A stretch of 64,000 bases of DNA, taken from positions 62,001 through 126,000 of the forward strand of contig SMNZ01000007.1 in the NCBI GenBank assembly GCA_004353515.1, read 5' to 3'. How positions within the stretch are numbered: the stretch's first letter is position 1; every line of letters begins with the position of its first letter. Both the position numbers and the translations under genes were made by a program. Below the pieces are notes generated by a model. It made no database searches, was not told the origin of the DNA, and was given only the letters and a program-made list of their open reading frames with translations. Shown piece by piece: positions 1 to 6,848 of this stretch. This stretch comes from Alteromonadaceae bacterium M269. Its GTDB lineage: Bacteria; Pseudomonadota; Gammaproteobacteria; Enterobacterales; Alteromonadaceae.

Positions 1-433
1 GTTTTTTGTTTAAAGACATACCTTTCCCTTCTCATTATTTGTTATAGGTCAAATATACCCGTCATCCTTGAAAATGCCTTTTGTAGGCTGTGAGCATTCA
101 CCACAATTATTTAGCCAATAAAAGCTAACGTGGATTTATTCGTTTGCCGTTGCCGAGCATTTCCAATGATTTTGGGTATAGAGGCCGCTTATCTTTACTG
201 CTGAGTCTTACAGCAAAGATAAACAGCCCTAAAACCAACTAGCCTATAGTGCCAATATGTCAGAGTGGTGACAACCTCAAAAACACATTCTATTTACATC
301 TATTTTTTACAGCGACTTATCAGAGCTTCGAGACCTCAAACAAACATCCGTCTAAATTTAAAAACATTTACCATTTCCTCGATCAGACAGCTCCTGATAT
401 ACCTATTTTTATTAATCAGCTAATATAAGGTGT
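1..433. other. Leading intergenic region with one strong hairpin
   Basis: No gene is seen in this stretch. Its only clear structure is the hairpin at 179-232, listed separately. The last 15 bases hold a ribosome binding site (TAAGG) for the gene that starts at 434. Whatever lies before base 1 is cut off by the window. Confidence 0.5.
179..232. repeat. Imperfect hairpin related to the 37.7 kb inverted repeat
   Basis: Arms at about 179-201 and 210-231 are near-complementary around a loop of about 8 bases. Both arms carry the core TTATCTTTRCTG. The right arm, read in reverse complement, resembles the terminal repeats of the element at 37707-37975 (shared core ATCTTTGCTGTA and a TAG-GGC/GAGC end). 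I read this as a short or collapsed member of the same family. Confidence 0.5.
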
Positions 434-844
434 ATGAAGAGCTTTAGACCCCATGGCGAATTTGCCTTAAAGATTTTTGGCAATATTCTCGAAATGCAGT
501 GTAAAGGTAGCTGGAATAAAGAAACGGCTAATCAAGCTGTGGATAGCGTACTCAAACTCATTAATGAGAACCCCAGAGAAAGATACGCCATGCTGTTTAA
601 TATGAACGAATGGGATTGTGGTACGCCAGAATTTCAGAATGTGATCTCTGAAAGAGCTTACGAATTGGTTGATAAAGGCATTACGCATGAAGCCTACATA
701 TTCACAGAAGGTGGGCTCAAACGATACCAACTCACCAATATGATGCCTGATGACGAAAGCTACGAGGGTCACTTCTTCTGCAATTATATGGACGCCTTAA
801 CATGGCTTCATCAGGAGGGGTTTTCTTTGTTGGTAGATGAGTAG
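434..844 (+). CDS. SpoIIAA/STAS-like small cytoplasmic protein
   Basis: A 136-residue soluble protein with no signal peptide or membrane segment. It alternates strand and helix: an N-terminal strand pair (FALKIFGNILEM), a helix rich in Ala/Val and Asn (ETANQAVDSVLKLINE), then a strand (RYAMLFNMNEWD). This resembles bacterial SpoIIAA-like/STAS-fold proteins of unknown role. The start is supported by TAAGG a few bases upstream. It stands alone, convergent with the periplasmic protein gene that follows and separated from it by a strong hairpin terminator. Function is unknown; the fold call is inference from pattern, not from a specific catalytic motif. Confidence 0.7.
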   Translation: MKSFRPHGEFALKIFGNILEMQCKGSWNKETANQAVDSVLKLINENPRERYAMLFNMNEWDCGTPEFQNVISERAYELVDKGITHEAYIFTEGGLKRYQLTNMMPDDESYEGHFFCNYMDALTWLHQEGFSLLVDE

Positions 845-861
845 CTCGAACTCGGAATAAG

Positions 862-890
862 TAGCCTGAGCTCATCACGAACTCAGGCTA
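862..890. terminator. Bidirectional hairpin between convergent genes
   Basis: Perfect 9-bp arms TAGCCTGAG / CTCAGGCTA around an 11-base loop lie between two convergent genes. T-rich sequence follows only loosely. The 13 bases ACGAACTCAGGCT of the right arm recur at about 1848-1860, upstream of the next gene on the minus strand. Confidence 0.6.
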
Positions 891-904
891 AATGTTTTGA
901 TATG

Positions 905-1828
905 TTAGAAGACGTAAGATTCGACTCTGGTTAACAATTCATTCGCATCGATTTTCTCGCTAACACAAGAGCGTATATCTTTGTAGCTAAACACGTAGAT
1001 ACGATCTTTCTTCTCACCAGGTGTTCCGTCACCAAACTTCGACAATACAAAGCTCACATTTTCATTATCAGGTAAAGCTTTCAAGCCAGCACCATAGCGA
1101 CACATCGCATCAGCAACTTCCCCTTCAAAGTGTGCCAAGAACTTTTTAGTGCTTTTCTTATAAGCTTCTATGCGTTCTTCATTTTTCTTTTTATTCTCTA
1201 GCTCAATTTCGCTAGCATACTTATTAATTTCGGCGCGGCGCTTTTCAAGCTCTTCTGTTCTCTTGTCCAGCTCTTTACGCAATTGTTCGAACTCTTTTCT
1301 TTCATCATTAGAGTTCGCATTGCGACTTTCAAATTCGAGCTCTCTTCTCTCATAGGAAAGTTCACGCTCATCATCCCTTAAACTACGCAGACGATCCCTC
1401 ACTCTCGACATCGCTTCTCTTGAGCTTTCTAACGCATCGGACACAATTACGCCCCAATCTTGCTCATTAACGTTTTCCATAGCTTCTTCAACCTGCCTTT
1501 CAATTTCATGAACATCAATTGGATCTGGCGCATCTGGAATAACAAAACGCGCTCCATCACCAAAGCCAAAATTGAAGTCAAAATCAAACCCTGGATGAGA
1601 GATTCGGTTACTTGAATTCACCTCGAACACCACGCCCTGTTTCGCCAGGTACTTAGCTTTTAGCGAGCGGTAACGAACTCCCTTACTATCGCGGTTTTGT
1701 TTTAGCGCGGTATGCAAGATACTGCTCATGATCTCTAGCTCTTTATCCAGTTCAACCAAATTGGTCTTTGCTGCTGTTGGCAAGCTAATTGCCAATGCCA
1801 TTGATACGGCTGTTAGTATTTTCTTCAT
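905..1828 (-). CDS. Periplasmic coiled-coil protein of an ECF sigma operon
   Basis: A 307-residue protein with a clear Sec signal peptide (MKKILTAVSMALAISLPTAA). The centre, about residues 130-225, is strongly charged and heptad-like (many Glu, Arg, Lys, Leu), so a long coiled coil is likely. A compact C-terminal part carries two cysteines (CRYGAG, RSCVSEK) that could form a disulphide. It is the third gene after an ECF sigma factor and its membrane anti-sigma, 40 bases downstream. It may therefore be a periplasmic sensor or modulator of that anti-sigma, or simply a regulon member. No enzymatic motif is visible. GAGGG stands before the ATG. Confidence 0.75.
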   Translation of the reverse strand: MKKILTAVSMALAISLPTAAKTNLVELDKELEIMSSILHTALKQNRDSKGVRYRSLKAKYLAKQGVVFEVNSSNRISHPGFDFDFNFGFGDGARFVIPDAPDPIDVHEIERQVEEAMENVNEQDWGVIVSDALESSREAMSRVRDRLRSLRDDERELSYERRELEFESRNANSNDERKEFEQLRKELDKRTEELEKRRAEINKYASEIELENKKKNEERIEAYKKSTKKFLAHFEGEVADAMCRYGAGLKALPDNENVSFVLSKFGDGTPGEKKDRIYVFSYKDIRSCVSEKIDANELLTRVESYVF

Positions 1829-1868
1829 AATTAAACCCTCAAAAATAACGAACTCAGGCTGTTAACCC

Positions 1869-2504
1869 TTATGGTTCCCTGGAAGATGTTGGCAATAAGT
1901 CTTGTTGTAATTGATTTAACTGACGAGCATAGAACTGCTGATCATCCGAACGTTGTTCATTAATGAACCGGATAAACTCAGCAAAGTCCTCACGACGCTC
2001 AGTTCGACTTGATTGGAGTACAAAATTAGTTAATTGCTTAGTGGCAACAAGTTGCTCCTCCCTGAGCTGATCCACATAAAGATCTAAACTTTCAGTCTGA
2101 CGCTGCTCTAGTACTTGTATTTTTTCATTGAGTAGGCGCTCAAGGCGTTGTTCTTCGTGTTTACCCGCGAAGCTGATCATCATTCCTTCATCCTCAATGC
2201 GAAACTCCACATTGAAAATGACAAGGCACATCGCGAATACCGACATCGCCATAGATGCCACAGGAAACCCTTGCCACTGCCACCAGGCTTTTTTCTCTGG
2301 CGCAACAAACGATGCTTCTCTATTCCAGTTTGGTACCGGCGCTGGCTCGTAATCTTGCGCCAACATTATGGTTTGATTGGCTAACTCAACTTGTGCAGCG
2401 AACTCTTCATCTTCACGACACAAACGTTCGAAGTCATTACGCTCATCTGGCGATAAGGTGTTTTCTAACCAGGCAGCCAACAAATACTCTTTTTGATCAG
2501 GCAT
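1869..2504 (-). CDS. Membrane-anchored anti-sigma factor
   Basis: A 211-residue protein with the layout of ECF anti-sigma factors. The N-terminal cytosolic domain (about 1-65) resembles a zf-HC2-type anti-sigma domain (LLAAWLENTLSPDERNDFE) but has no HxxxCxxC zinc site. One transmembrane helix follows at about 75-98 (FPVASMAMSVFAMCLVIF), then a periplasmic helical tail with repeated Glu/Gln/Leu patterns. The gene overlaps the sigma factor gene by 8 bases, so the two are translationally coupled. A strong GGAGG precedes the ATG. By analogy it holds the sigma factor at the membrane until a periplasmic signal frees it; the signal is unknown. Confidence 0.8.
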   Translation of the reverse strand: MPDQKEYLLAAWLENTLSPDERNDFERLCREDEEFAAQVELANQTIMLAQDYEPAPVPNWNREASFVAPEKKAWWQWQGFPVASMAMSVFAMCLVIFNVEFRIEDEGMMISFAGKHEEQRLERLLNEKIQVLEQRQTESLDLYVDQLREEQLVATKQLTNFVLQSSRTERREDFAEFIRFINEQRSDDQQFYARQLNQLQQDLLPTSSREP

Positions 2505-3039
2505 GCTCTTCCTCCATCACAACTTTCAGGCTATTCAAAGCACTGTACAACCGGCTTTTCGCCGTATTACTTGAAATCGCTAACTGTTCCGCAATTTCAT
2601 CAAAGGTAAACTGTCCAAAAAACTTTAATTCCACTACCGCTTTTTGATTCATCGGTAGGGTTTGCATTGCTTCCACTAAACGGTTATTCGATTGATTGGA
2701 TGCAAAACTTTGCTCCGGCCCACTGGAATGAGATTCTAGTTCTTCACAATCATCCAACGACTGATTCGGCTTTTTGCGTCGATAAAACTCAATACAACGA
2801 AAATGCGCGATACGAAATATCCAAGCTTTAAAACTTCCTTCATTCCTGAATGTACTCAGATTTCTATACACAGAAATAAAAATTTCCTGCATGAGATCTT
2901 TTCCATCATCGGGATTTCCCGTCATCCGCAAAGCATAATTGTACATCGCTGATTCATAACGCTTAATGAGCTTAAGCCAAGCGCGCTTATCGCCTTTTAT
3001 AGCTTGTGCTATCAGTTCGTCATCTGTTTTTGTAAACAC
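2497..3039 (-). CDS. ECF-family RNA polymerase sigma factor
   Basis: A 180-residue sigma-70 protein of the extracytoplasmic function class. Region 2 is seen at about 8-80 (MTGNPDDGKDLMQEIFISVYRN, then FKAWIFRIAHFRCIEFYRR). Region 4 is at about 118-170 (LPMNQKAVVELKFFGQFTFDEIAEQL with a helix-turn-helix). Start is GTG; no in-frame ATG occurs before region 2. It heads a three-gene operon with its anti-sigma and a periplasmic coiled-coil protein. ECF operons are usually self-activated. The roughly 140 bases upstream contain A/T tracts and an ACAACC element, but I cannot define the promoter with confidence. Confidence 0.92.
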   Translation of the reverse strand: MFTKTDDELIAQAIKGDKRAWLKLIKRYESAMYNYALRMTGNPDDGKDLMQEIFISVYRNLSTFRNEGSFKAWIFRIAHFRCIEFYRRKKPNQSLDDCEELESHSSGPEQSFASNQSNNRLVEAMQTLPMNQKAVVELKFFGQFTFDEIAEQLAISSNTAKSRLYSALNSLKVVMEEEHA

Positions 3040-3163
3040 TTAAAAGCAATCCCAATTCATCAATTTTTTGTTGTTCATGCTTAAAGTCGAGAGAGGTTGT
3101 GAAAAAGTTTGAAAAAAATTAAAAAATTCATGAGGTAATGATCTACCTGCTCGAATTAAGAAG

Positions 3164-3186
3164 CAAAAAGGGGCTTAAAGCCCCTT
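3164..3186 (-). terminator. Intrinsic terminator of oxyR
   Basis: AAGGGGC / GCCCCTT arms around a TTAAA loop, followed on the minus strand by TTTTTGC. The stem overlaps the stop codon of the oxyR gene. Confidence 0.8.
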
Positions 3187-4096
3187 AAAGATCCAGTGTT
3201 GGTTTAGGCATGAGCGGAGAAAGCAGTTTTGCAATATACATAAACAGCTGCATCCGATTCGTACCATTACGCCATACCAAACCAATCTCACGGAACGCAT
3301 TGTCTTCGGCAGGCAACGAGACAAGCCCTTGTCCGTCTAGTATGTTTTGGTTAATTGCCAGCTCCGGCATAAAGGTGAGTCCAAGCTTACTCGACACCAG
3401 TTTAGTCAATGTAAATAAACTGGTTGCCGCTAATGAATTAACTTGAGCTTGGTGTTTCAACCCACAAGCACTAACTGCATGACCAGTTAAACAGTGCTCT
3501 TTCTGTAGCAAGAAGATACTGCCTTTAGGCAACGCATCGACATCCATAGGGCTAGGTAAACTGGCTGCTTTTTCTTCATGGACAATCAAGTGAAACGGGT
3601 CATGTCCAATCACTAACTGCTTACAACCCGGAGTTTCCATTGGCAGCGCCAAAATAAGTAGATCGAGCTCTCCCCTATTCAGCTGTGCTAATAAGTTTTC
3701 AGTCGTATCTTCTTGTAGCTGTAGCTTAAGCTCGCTAAGTTCCTCACTAATTGCGCGAATAAAACCTTCGAAAAGAAAAGGAGCGATAGTAGGAATAATA
3801 CCTACCTTCAAGTTGCCCGCCTGCCAATTACCGTTACTGTCAGCAAATTCCAATAAATCATCTGCTTGATTGAGTAATAGACGGCTGCGTTCAACCACCT
3901 CTAATCCAAAAGCAGTAAATACAAATGACTTGTGATCTCGCTCTAATAACTGAGAACCGAGTTGCTCTTCCAAATTCTGAATCGCAGTACTCAGTGTCGA
4001 TTGACTCACATAACAAAGTTTTGCAGCGCGGTTAAAATGCTGCTCCTGATGTAGCACCACCAAATAGTGTAAGTGCTTGAGATTAGGCCATTTCAT
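3185..4096 (-). CDS. oxyR: Hydrogen-peroxide sensor, LysR-type regulator OxyR
   Basis: A LysR-family regulator of about 303 residues. The N-terminal helix-turn-helix (NLKHLHYLVVLHQEQHFNRA, then VSQSTLSTAIQNLEEQLG) is followed by an effector domain. The diagnostic feature is EHCLTGHAVSAC: two cysteines with eight residues between them, as in the peroxide-reactive Cys199/Cys208 pair of OxyR. I chose ATG at 4096 (MKWPNLKH), which has AGGAAG upstream; the open frame runs 25 codons further but without a site and into a terminator. No catalase or peroxiredoxin gene is adjacent, so it probably acts in trans. It is monocistronic between two terminators. Confidence 0.9.
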   Translation of the reverse strand: MKWPNLKHLHYLVVLHQEQHFNRAAKLCYVSQSTLSTAIQNLEEQLGSQLLERDHKSFVFTAFGLEVVERSRLLLNQADDLLEFADSNGNWQAGNLKVGIIPTIAPFLFEGFIRAISEELSELKLQLQEDTTENLLAQLNRGELDLLILALPMETPGCKQLVIGHDPFHLIVHEEKAASLPSPMDVDALPKGSIFLLQKEHCLTGHAVSACGLKHQAQVNSLAATSLFTLTKLVSSKLGLTFMPELAINQNILDGQGLVSLPAEDNAFREIGLVWRNGTNRMQLFMYIAKLLSPLMPKPTLDL

Positions 4097-4155
4097 AAAT
4101 ATTCTTCCTGTTGATGCCTGCGCGATTATAAGCCTTAGCCAATATATTGCACCAA

Positions 4156-4187
4156 CAAAAAAGGCCCACATTTGTGAGCCTTTTTTG
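4156..4187. terminator. Bidirectional terminator
   Basis: Fifteen-bp stem with one mismatch (CAAAAAAGGC-CACA paired with TGTG-GCCTTTTTTG) and A/T tracts on both sides. It can end the small gene at 4211-4540 and insulates the oxyR promoter just downstream. Confidence 0.75.
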
Positions 4188-4210
4188 TTTAAATTCTTTT
4201 CAAAACAAGT

Positions 4211-4540
4211 TTAGAAAGTACTGTCTTGATGCACTTTAATGAACAGAGGTGTTCCGTGCTTAGAGTAATCCACTTTGTACTCTTTACCGTTAAGCGTTTG
4301 AACGAAAAGTAATGTTTTCTCTTCACCAAATAAATCGCCCGTAGAAATATCAAGCATTTCCATATCCATCATTTTTGCTTCACGCTTATTATCAGGTATC
4401 TTGCCTGTGTATTCTTTGATGCCTTTATGCGTTACTACGACGGGAACTTGCTCGTCACCATTTATGATAAGTAAATCATATTTTCTAACTTTGTGAATAA
4501 TGGTATTGCGTCCGCTTACGATGTAAGGCTTTTCTGTCAT
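4211..4540 (-). CDS. Small cytoplasmic protein of unknown function
   Basis: A 109-residue soluble protein without signal peptide, cysteine clusters or membrane segment. It is mostly predicted strands (YDLLIINGDEQVPVVVTHKG, TLLFVQTLNGKEYKVDY) with a Lys/Met-rich middle. AGAGGTG stands before the ATG. It is monocistronic, bounded downstream by a hairpin terminator. I do not recognise the family. The strand-rich pattern would fit a small beta-barrel, but nothing in the context indicates a role. Confidence 0.7.
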   Translation of the reverse strand: MTEKPYIVSGRNTIIHKVRKYDLLIINGDEQVPVVVTHKGIKEYTGKIPDNKREAKMMDMEMLDISTGDLFGEEKTLLFVQTLNGKEYKVDYSKHGTPLFIKVHQDSTF

Positions 4541-4694
4541 GTGTCACCTCTGGCGAGTGATATGGATAATCAATAAATAAGTTAAATTATGTAAGGAAGA
4601 TAGCAAAAACATTGGCTTTTAGCACATAATTTTTATTCTAAGTCCTTTATTTAAATGCAGGAGTTGTCAATTAAGCGCCCCACACTATTTGTTT

Positions 4695-4710
4695 TTAGAC
4701 TTAAGTCTAA
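4695..4710. promoter_or_regulatory. Perfect 16-bp palindrome downstream of the mbnH-like gene
   Basis: TTAGACTTAAGTCTAA is a perfect palindrome six bases after the stop codon of the gene ending at 4717 (minus strand). It could form a short hairpin but has no T-run after it on either strand, so it may be an operator or a weak terminator. Confidence 0.4.
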
Positions 4711-4716
4711 GAAAAA

Positions 4717-5832
4717 TCAATGTGACGTGCCAAAGCCTGCAAATTGAGGATCTGTATTGAAGGTTTCATCAGTTAAGCTTTCAAGAAAATTAAGTAGGTC
4801 CTGACGTTCTTCATCGGTCATATCAATACCTTTGATAAAAGCATTTTTTAGTGGACTACTAATCCCTTCTCTTCGCCCGCCTTTCGCATAAAAATCAATA
4901 ACATCAGCTAAAGTTTCAATACTACCATCGTGCATATAAGGAGCCGTTACAGTGACATTCCTTAACGTTGGAGCTCGGAAGCGTCCCATGTCTTTGTCCC
5001 GTCTTGATATCTCAATCAAGCCTTGATCGATATCTGGATAGGCACCTTCCCCATCCTCGTTATACAAGCCCGTGTTATGGAAAGGTTTTAAATCAAGTTG
5101 CTGCTGCTCATGCTTACTTGATTGTGTGAAGTTGAAACCACCATGACAGTGAAAACATTCAAAGCGTTCCGAAAAAAACAGATTCATACCTCTAATCTGC
5201 GATTCAGACAATGCATTATCATCACCTTGATAAGCATAGCGATCAAAGTCGGAATTAAAGGAAACCATACTACGTACAAAACTGGCTAAGGCTTTGACAA
5301 CATTATTGAAGGTTATTGGTTCTCCCGGAAATGCACCTTCAAACAATTCCGGATAATCACCTCTGTCAAAGCGTTCTAAAACTTCCTCTTCATGACCTGT
5401 AATCCCTAACTCGATCGGTTCTTCTCCAAACATGGGGAGCAAAATCTGCTGTTCTAATTGTGTAAGCCCCGAATGCGCCCAAGTAAGGTTGCTGTTATAA
5501 GCTACATTCAGTAGAGGCTGCGTATTGCGTCTGTGCGACTGACCGGTCGAACCTACAGCAACCGTCTTAGACTCCGCAAAACCAAGAGATTGAATATGGC
5601 AAGTACCGCAAGACATGGCTTGGTTAAACGACAGCTGTTTATCGTAGAAGAGCTTTTTCCCCAAACGCACTTTCGCTTCAGACATAGGATTATCAGTAGG
5701 CACAATAGGCTCGGGAAAATTTTCAGGTAGATTCCATTGGTAGGGTTTAGGTGCTTCAGGTTCCGCGCACCCAGTGAGAGTGACTATCTCGGCGAATAAA
5801 ACCAACGCAAAAAACTCTTTCCTTAATACCAC
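4717..5832 (-). CDS. Di-haem cytochrome c peroxidase-like protein, MbnH family
   Basis: A 371-residue exported di-haem protein. The N-terminus has a lipoprotein-like signal (LFAEIVTLTGC, Cys at about 22). Two c-type haem sites are visible: CGTCH (about 75-79) and CFHCH (about 226-230). Typical CcpA/MauG-family segments are present, such as LGKKLFYDKQLS and RAPTLRNVTVTAPYMHDGS. The gene overlaps the preceding MbnP gene by 10 bases. In the characterised pair, MbnH uses its two haems to oxidise a tryptophan of MbnP to kynurenine, which then helps bind copper. The same reaction is the likely role here, by family and linkage. Plain peroxidase activity is the alternative. Confidence 0.88.
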   Translation of the reverse strand: MVLRKEFFALVLFAEIVTLTGCAEPEAPKPYQWNLPENFPEPIVPTDNPMSEAKVRLGKKLFYDKQLSFNQAMSCGTCHIQSLGFAESKTVAVGSTGQSHRRNTQPLLNVAYNSNLTWAHSGLTQLEQQILLPMFGEEPIELGITGHEEEVLERFDRGDYPELFEGAFPGEPITFNNVVKALASFVRSMVSFNSDFDRYAYQGDDNALSESQIRGMNLFFSERFECFHCHGGFNFTQSSKHEQQQLDLKPFHNTGLYNEDGEGAYPDIDQGLIEISRRDKDMGRFRAPTLRNVTVTAPYMHDGSIETLADVIDFYAKGGRREGISSPLKNAFIKGIDMTDEERQDLLNFLESLTDETFNTDPQFAGFGTSH

Positions 5833-6710
5833 TCAAACACCTGATTATTGGTTAAATTATCAATCAACTGCTGACAGCTGCTCTCAGTTGCACCATGCAA
5901 CGCACAGCTGTTGTCGGAGCTCAGCCTTACATTATGTATGAGCTTATCGAGATGAATGTGAACTTCGTTGGCATTCGATTTTGGTGAATCCAAGGTTACA
6001 GAAACAACATTGGGTTCACTGCATGGCTGAGCTGGTGAGCGCACGACAGATGCAGACTCACAACCTAAACTTCCAAGGTGGAAGGACCATGTATCGATGT
6101 CGTTCGACATATCCCATCGCACAAACTTATGTCCCATTTGCCAAGACCAAAACATCAAAGGCAAGTTAAGTGGCGAAGGTTGAGTCAAAGGGTTTTGATG
6201 ATTGAGTTCAAAGGGGACGCCAAGTCGAAAACTCAGCGATTCTGCATTTTGTAAATCAACTGGAACTTTAAAGATCAGTCCATGATTAGTCTCTTCATTA
6301 TCCTCTATCTTAGAGCCATCGCACTCAGGTTCCAACGATAACAAACCGACTTGATGTGCCTGCCAACCATTAGTCGTCAGCTCAATGTTTTTGCTCTTAT
6401 CACCTTGTTGAATACTCATATCATGAATAAACAGCTTAAGTTGATCCAGCTGCCAATGTTGATCATCAATCATTACTCCTTCAGCAAGATCTGAGCATAA
6501 AATAGGCTGGCCATTCAGCATCAATTTAAATGCTAATTGACTCGTTCCAACTTGGTTAGAATTCGGTGAGCAAGCCACTAAAAAACTTGAGATACACAAT
6601 ACCCAACAAGCTTTCGATCTAACTGCCAACGCACTTTTAAACCATTTGAAACTTCGCAACAACACCAACTGCAACCACTCAAAAATTAGAAACTTGTCAA
6701 CTCTATCCAC
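5823..6710 (-). CDS. MbnP-family copper-binding lipoprotein
   Basis: Up to 295 residues, with a lipobox LVAC (Cys about 47). The N-terminus is unusually long; a TTG about 27 codons in would leave a normal 20-residue signal, so the start is uncertain. Conserved MbnP features are seen: LNGQPILC near the mature N-terminus, GVPFELNH, the tryptophan-rich LMFWSWQMGHKF, and FHLGSLGC. Family members bind copper, and one tryptophan is converted to kynurenine by the partner MbnH, whose gene overlaps this one by 10 bases. No methanobactin precursor or TonB gene is adjacent, so this belongs to the widespread mbn-independent MbnP/MbnH pairs. Confidence in family is high; the copper role is inferred. Confidence 0.87.
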   Translation of the reverse strand: MDRVDKFLIFEWLQLVLLRSFKWFKSALAVRSKACWVLCISSFLVACSPNSNQVGTSQLAFKLMLNGQPILCSDLAEGVMIDDQHWQLDQLKLFIHDMSIQQGDKSKNIELTTNGWQAHQVGLLSLEPECDGSKIEDNEETNHGLIFKVPVDLQNAESLSFRLGVPFELNHQNPLTQPSPLNLPLMFWSWQMGHKFVRWDMSNDIDTWSFHLGSLGCESASVVRSPAQPCSEPNVVSVTLDSPKSNANEVHIHLDKLIHNVRLSSDNSCALHGATESSCQQLIDNLTNNQVFEWY

Positions 6711-6848
6711 GAAATCCTTCGTAATATACCAAAATACCTGTATATTGACGCTAAATTTGTTAATAATTTGTTATAAAACCGACATAGGTGAACTTTACCT
6801 AAGTTGAACAATAAAAATAAGTCAAAAGTATTTAAGTAGGCTATAACG
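6711..6848. promoter_or_regulatory. Divergent control region of the MbnP/MbnH and surface-protein genes
   Basis: A 138-bp shared region. It contains the near-palindrome TAGGTGAACTTTACCTA at 6785-6801 and, just before it, a 9-base direct repeat AATTTGTTA. Either could be an operator coordinating both directions, perhaps for a metal-responsive regulator. No regulator gene lies adjacent. Confidence 0.45.

Noticed and set aside
2128-2647. Plus-strand frames opposite the sigma/anti-sigma genes
   Set aside because: They are antisense to well-supported coding regions and show no family pattern.
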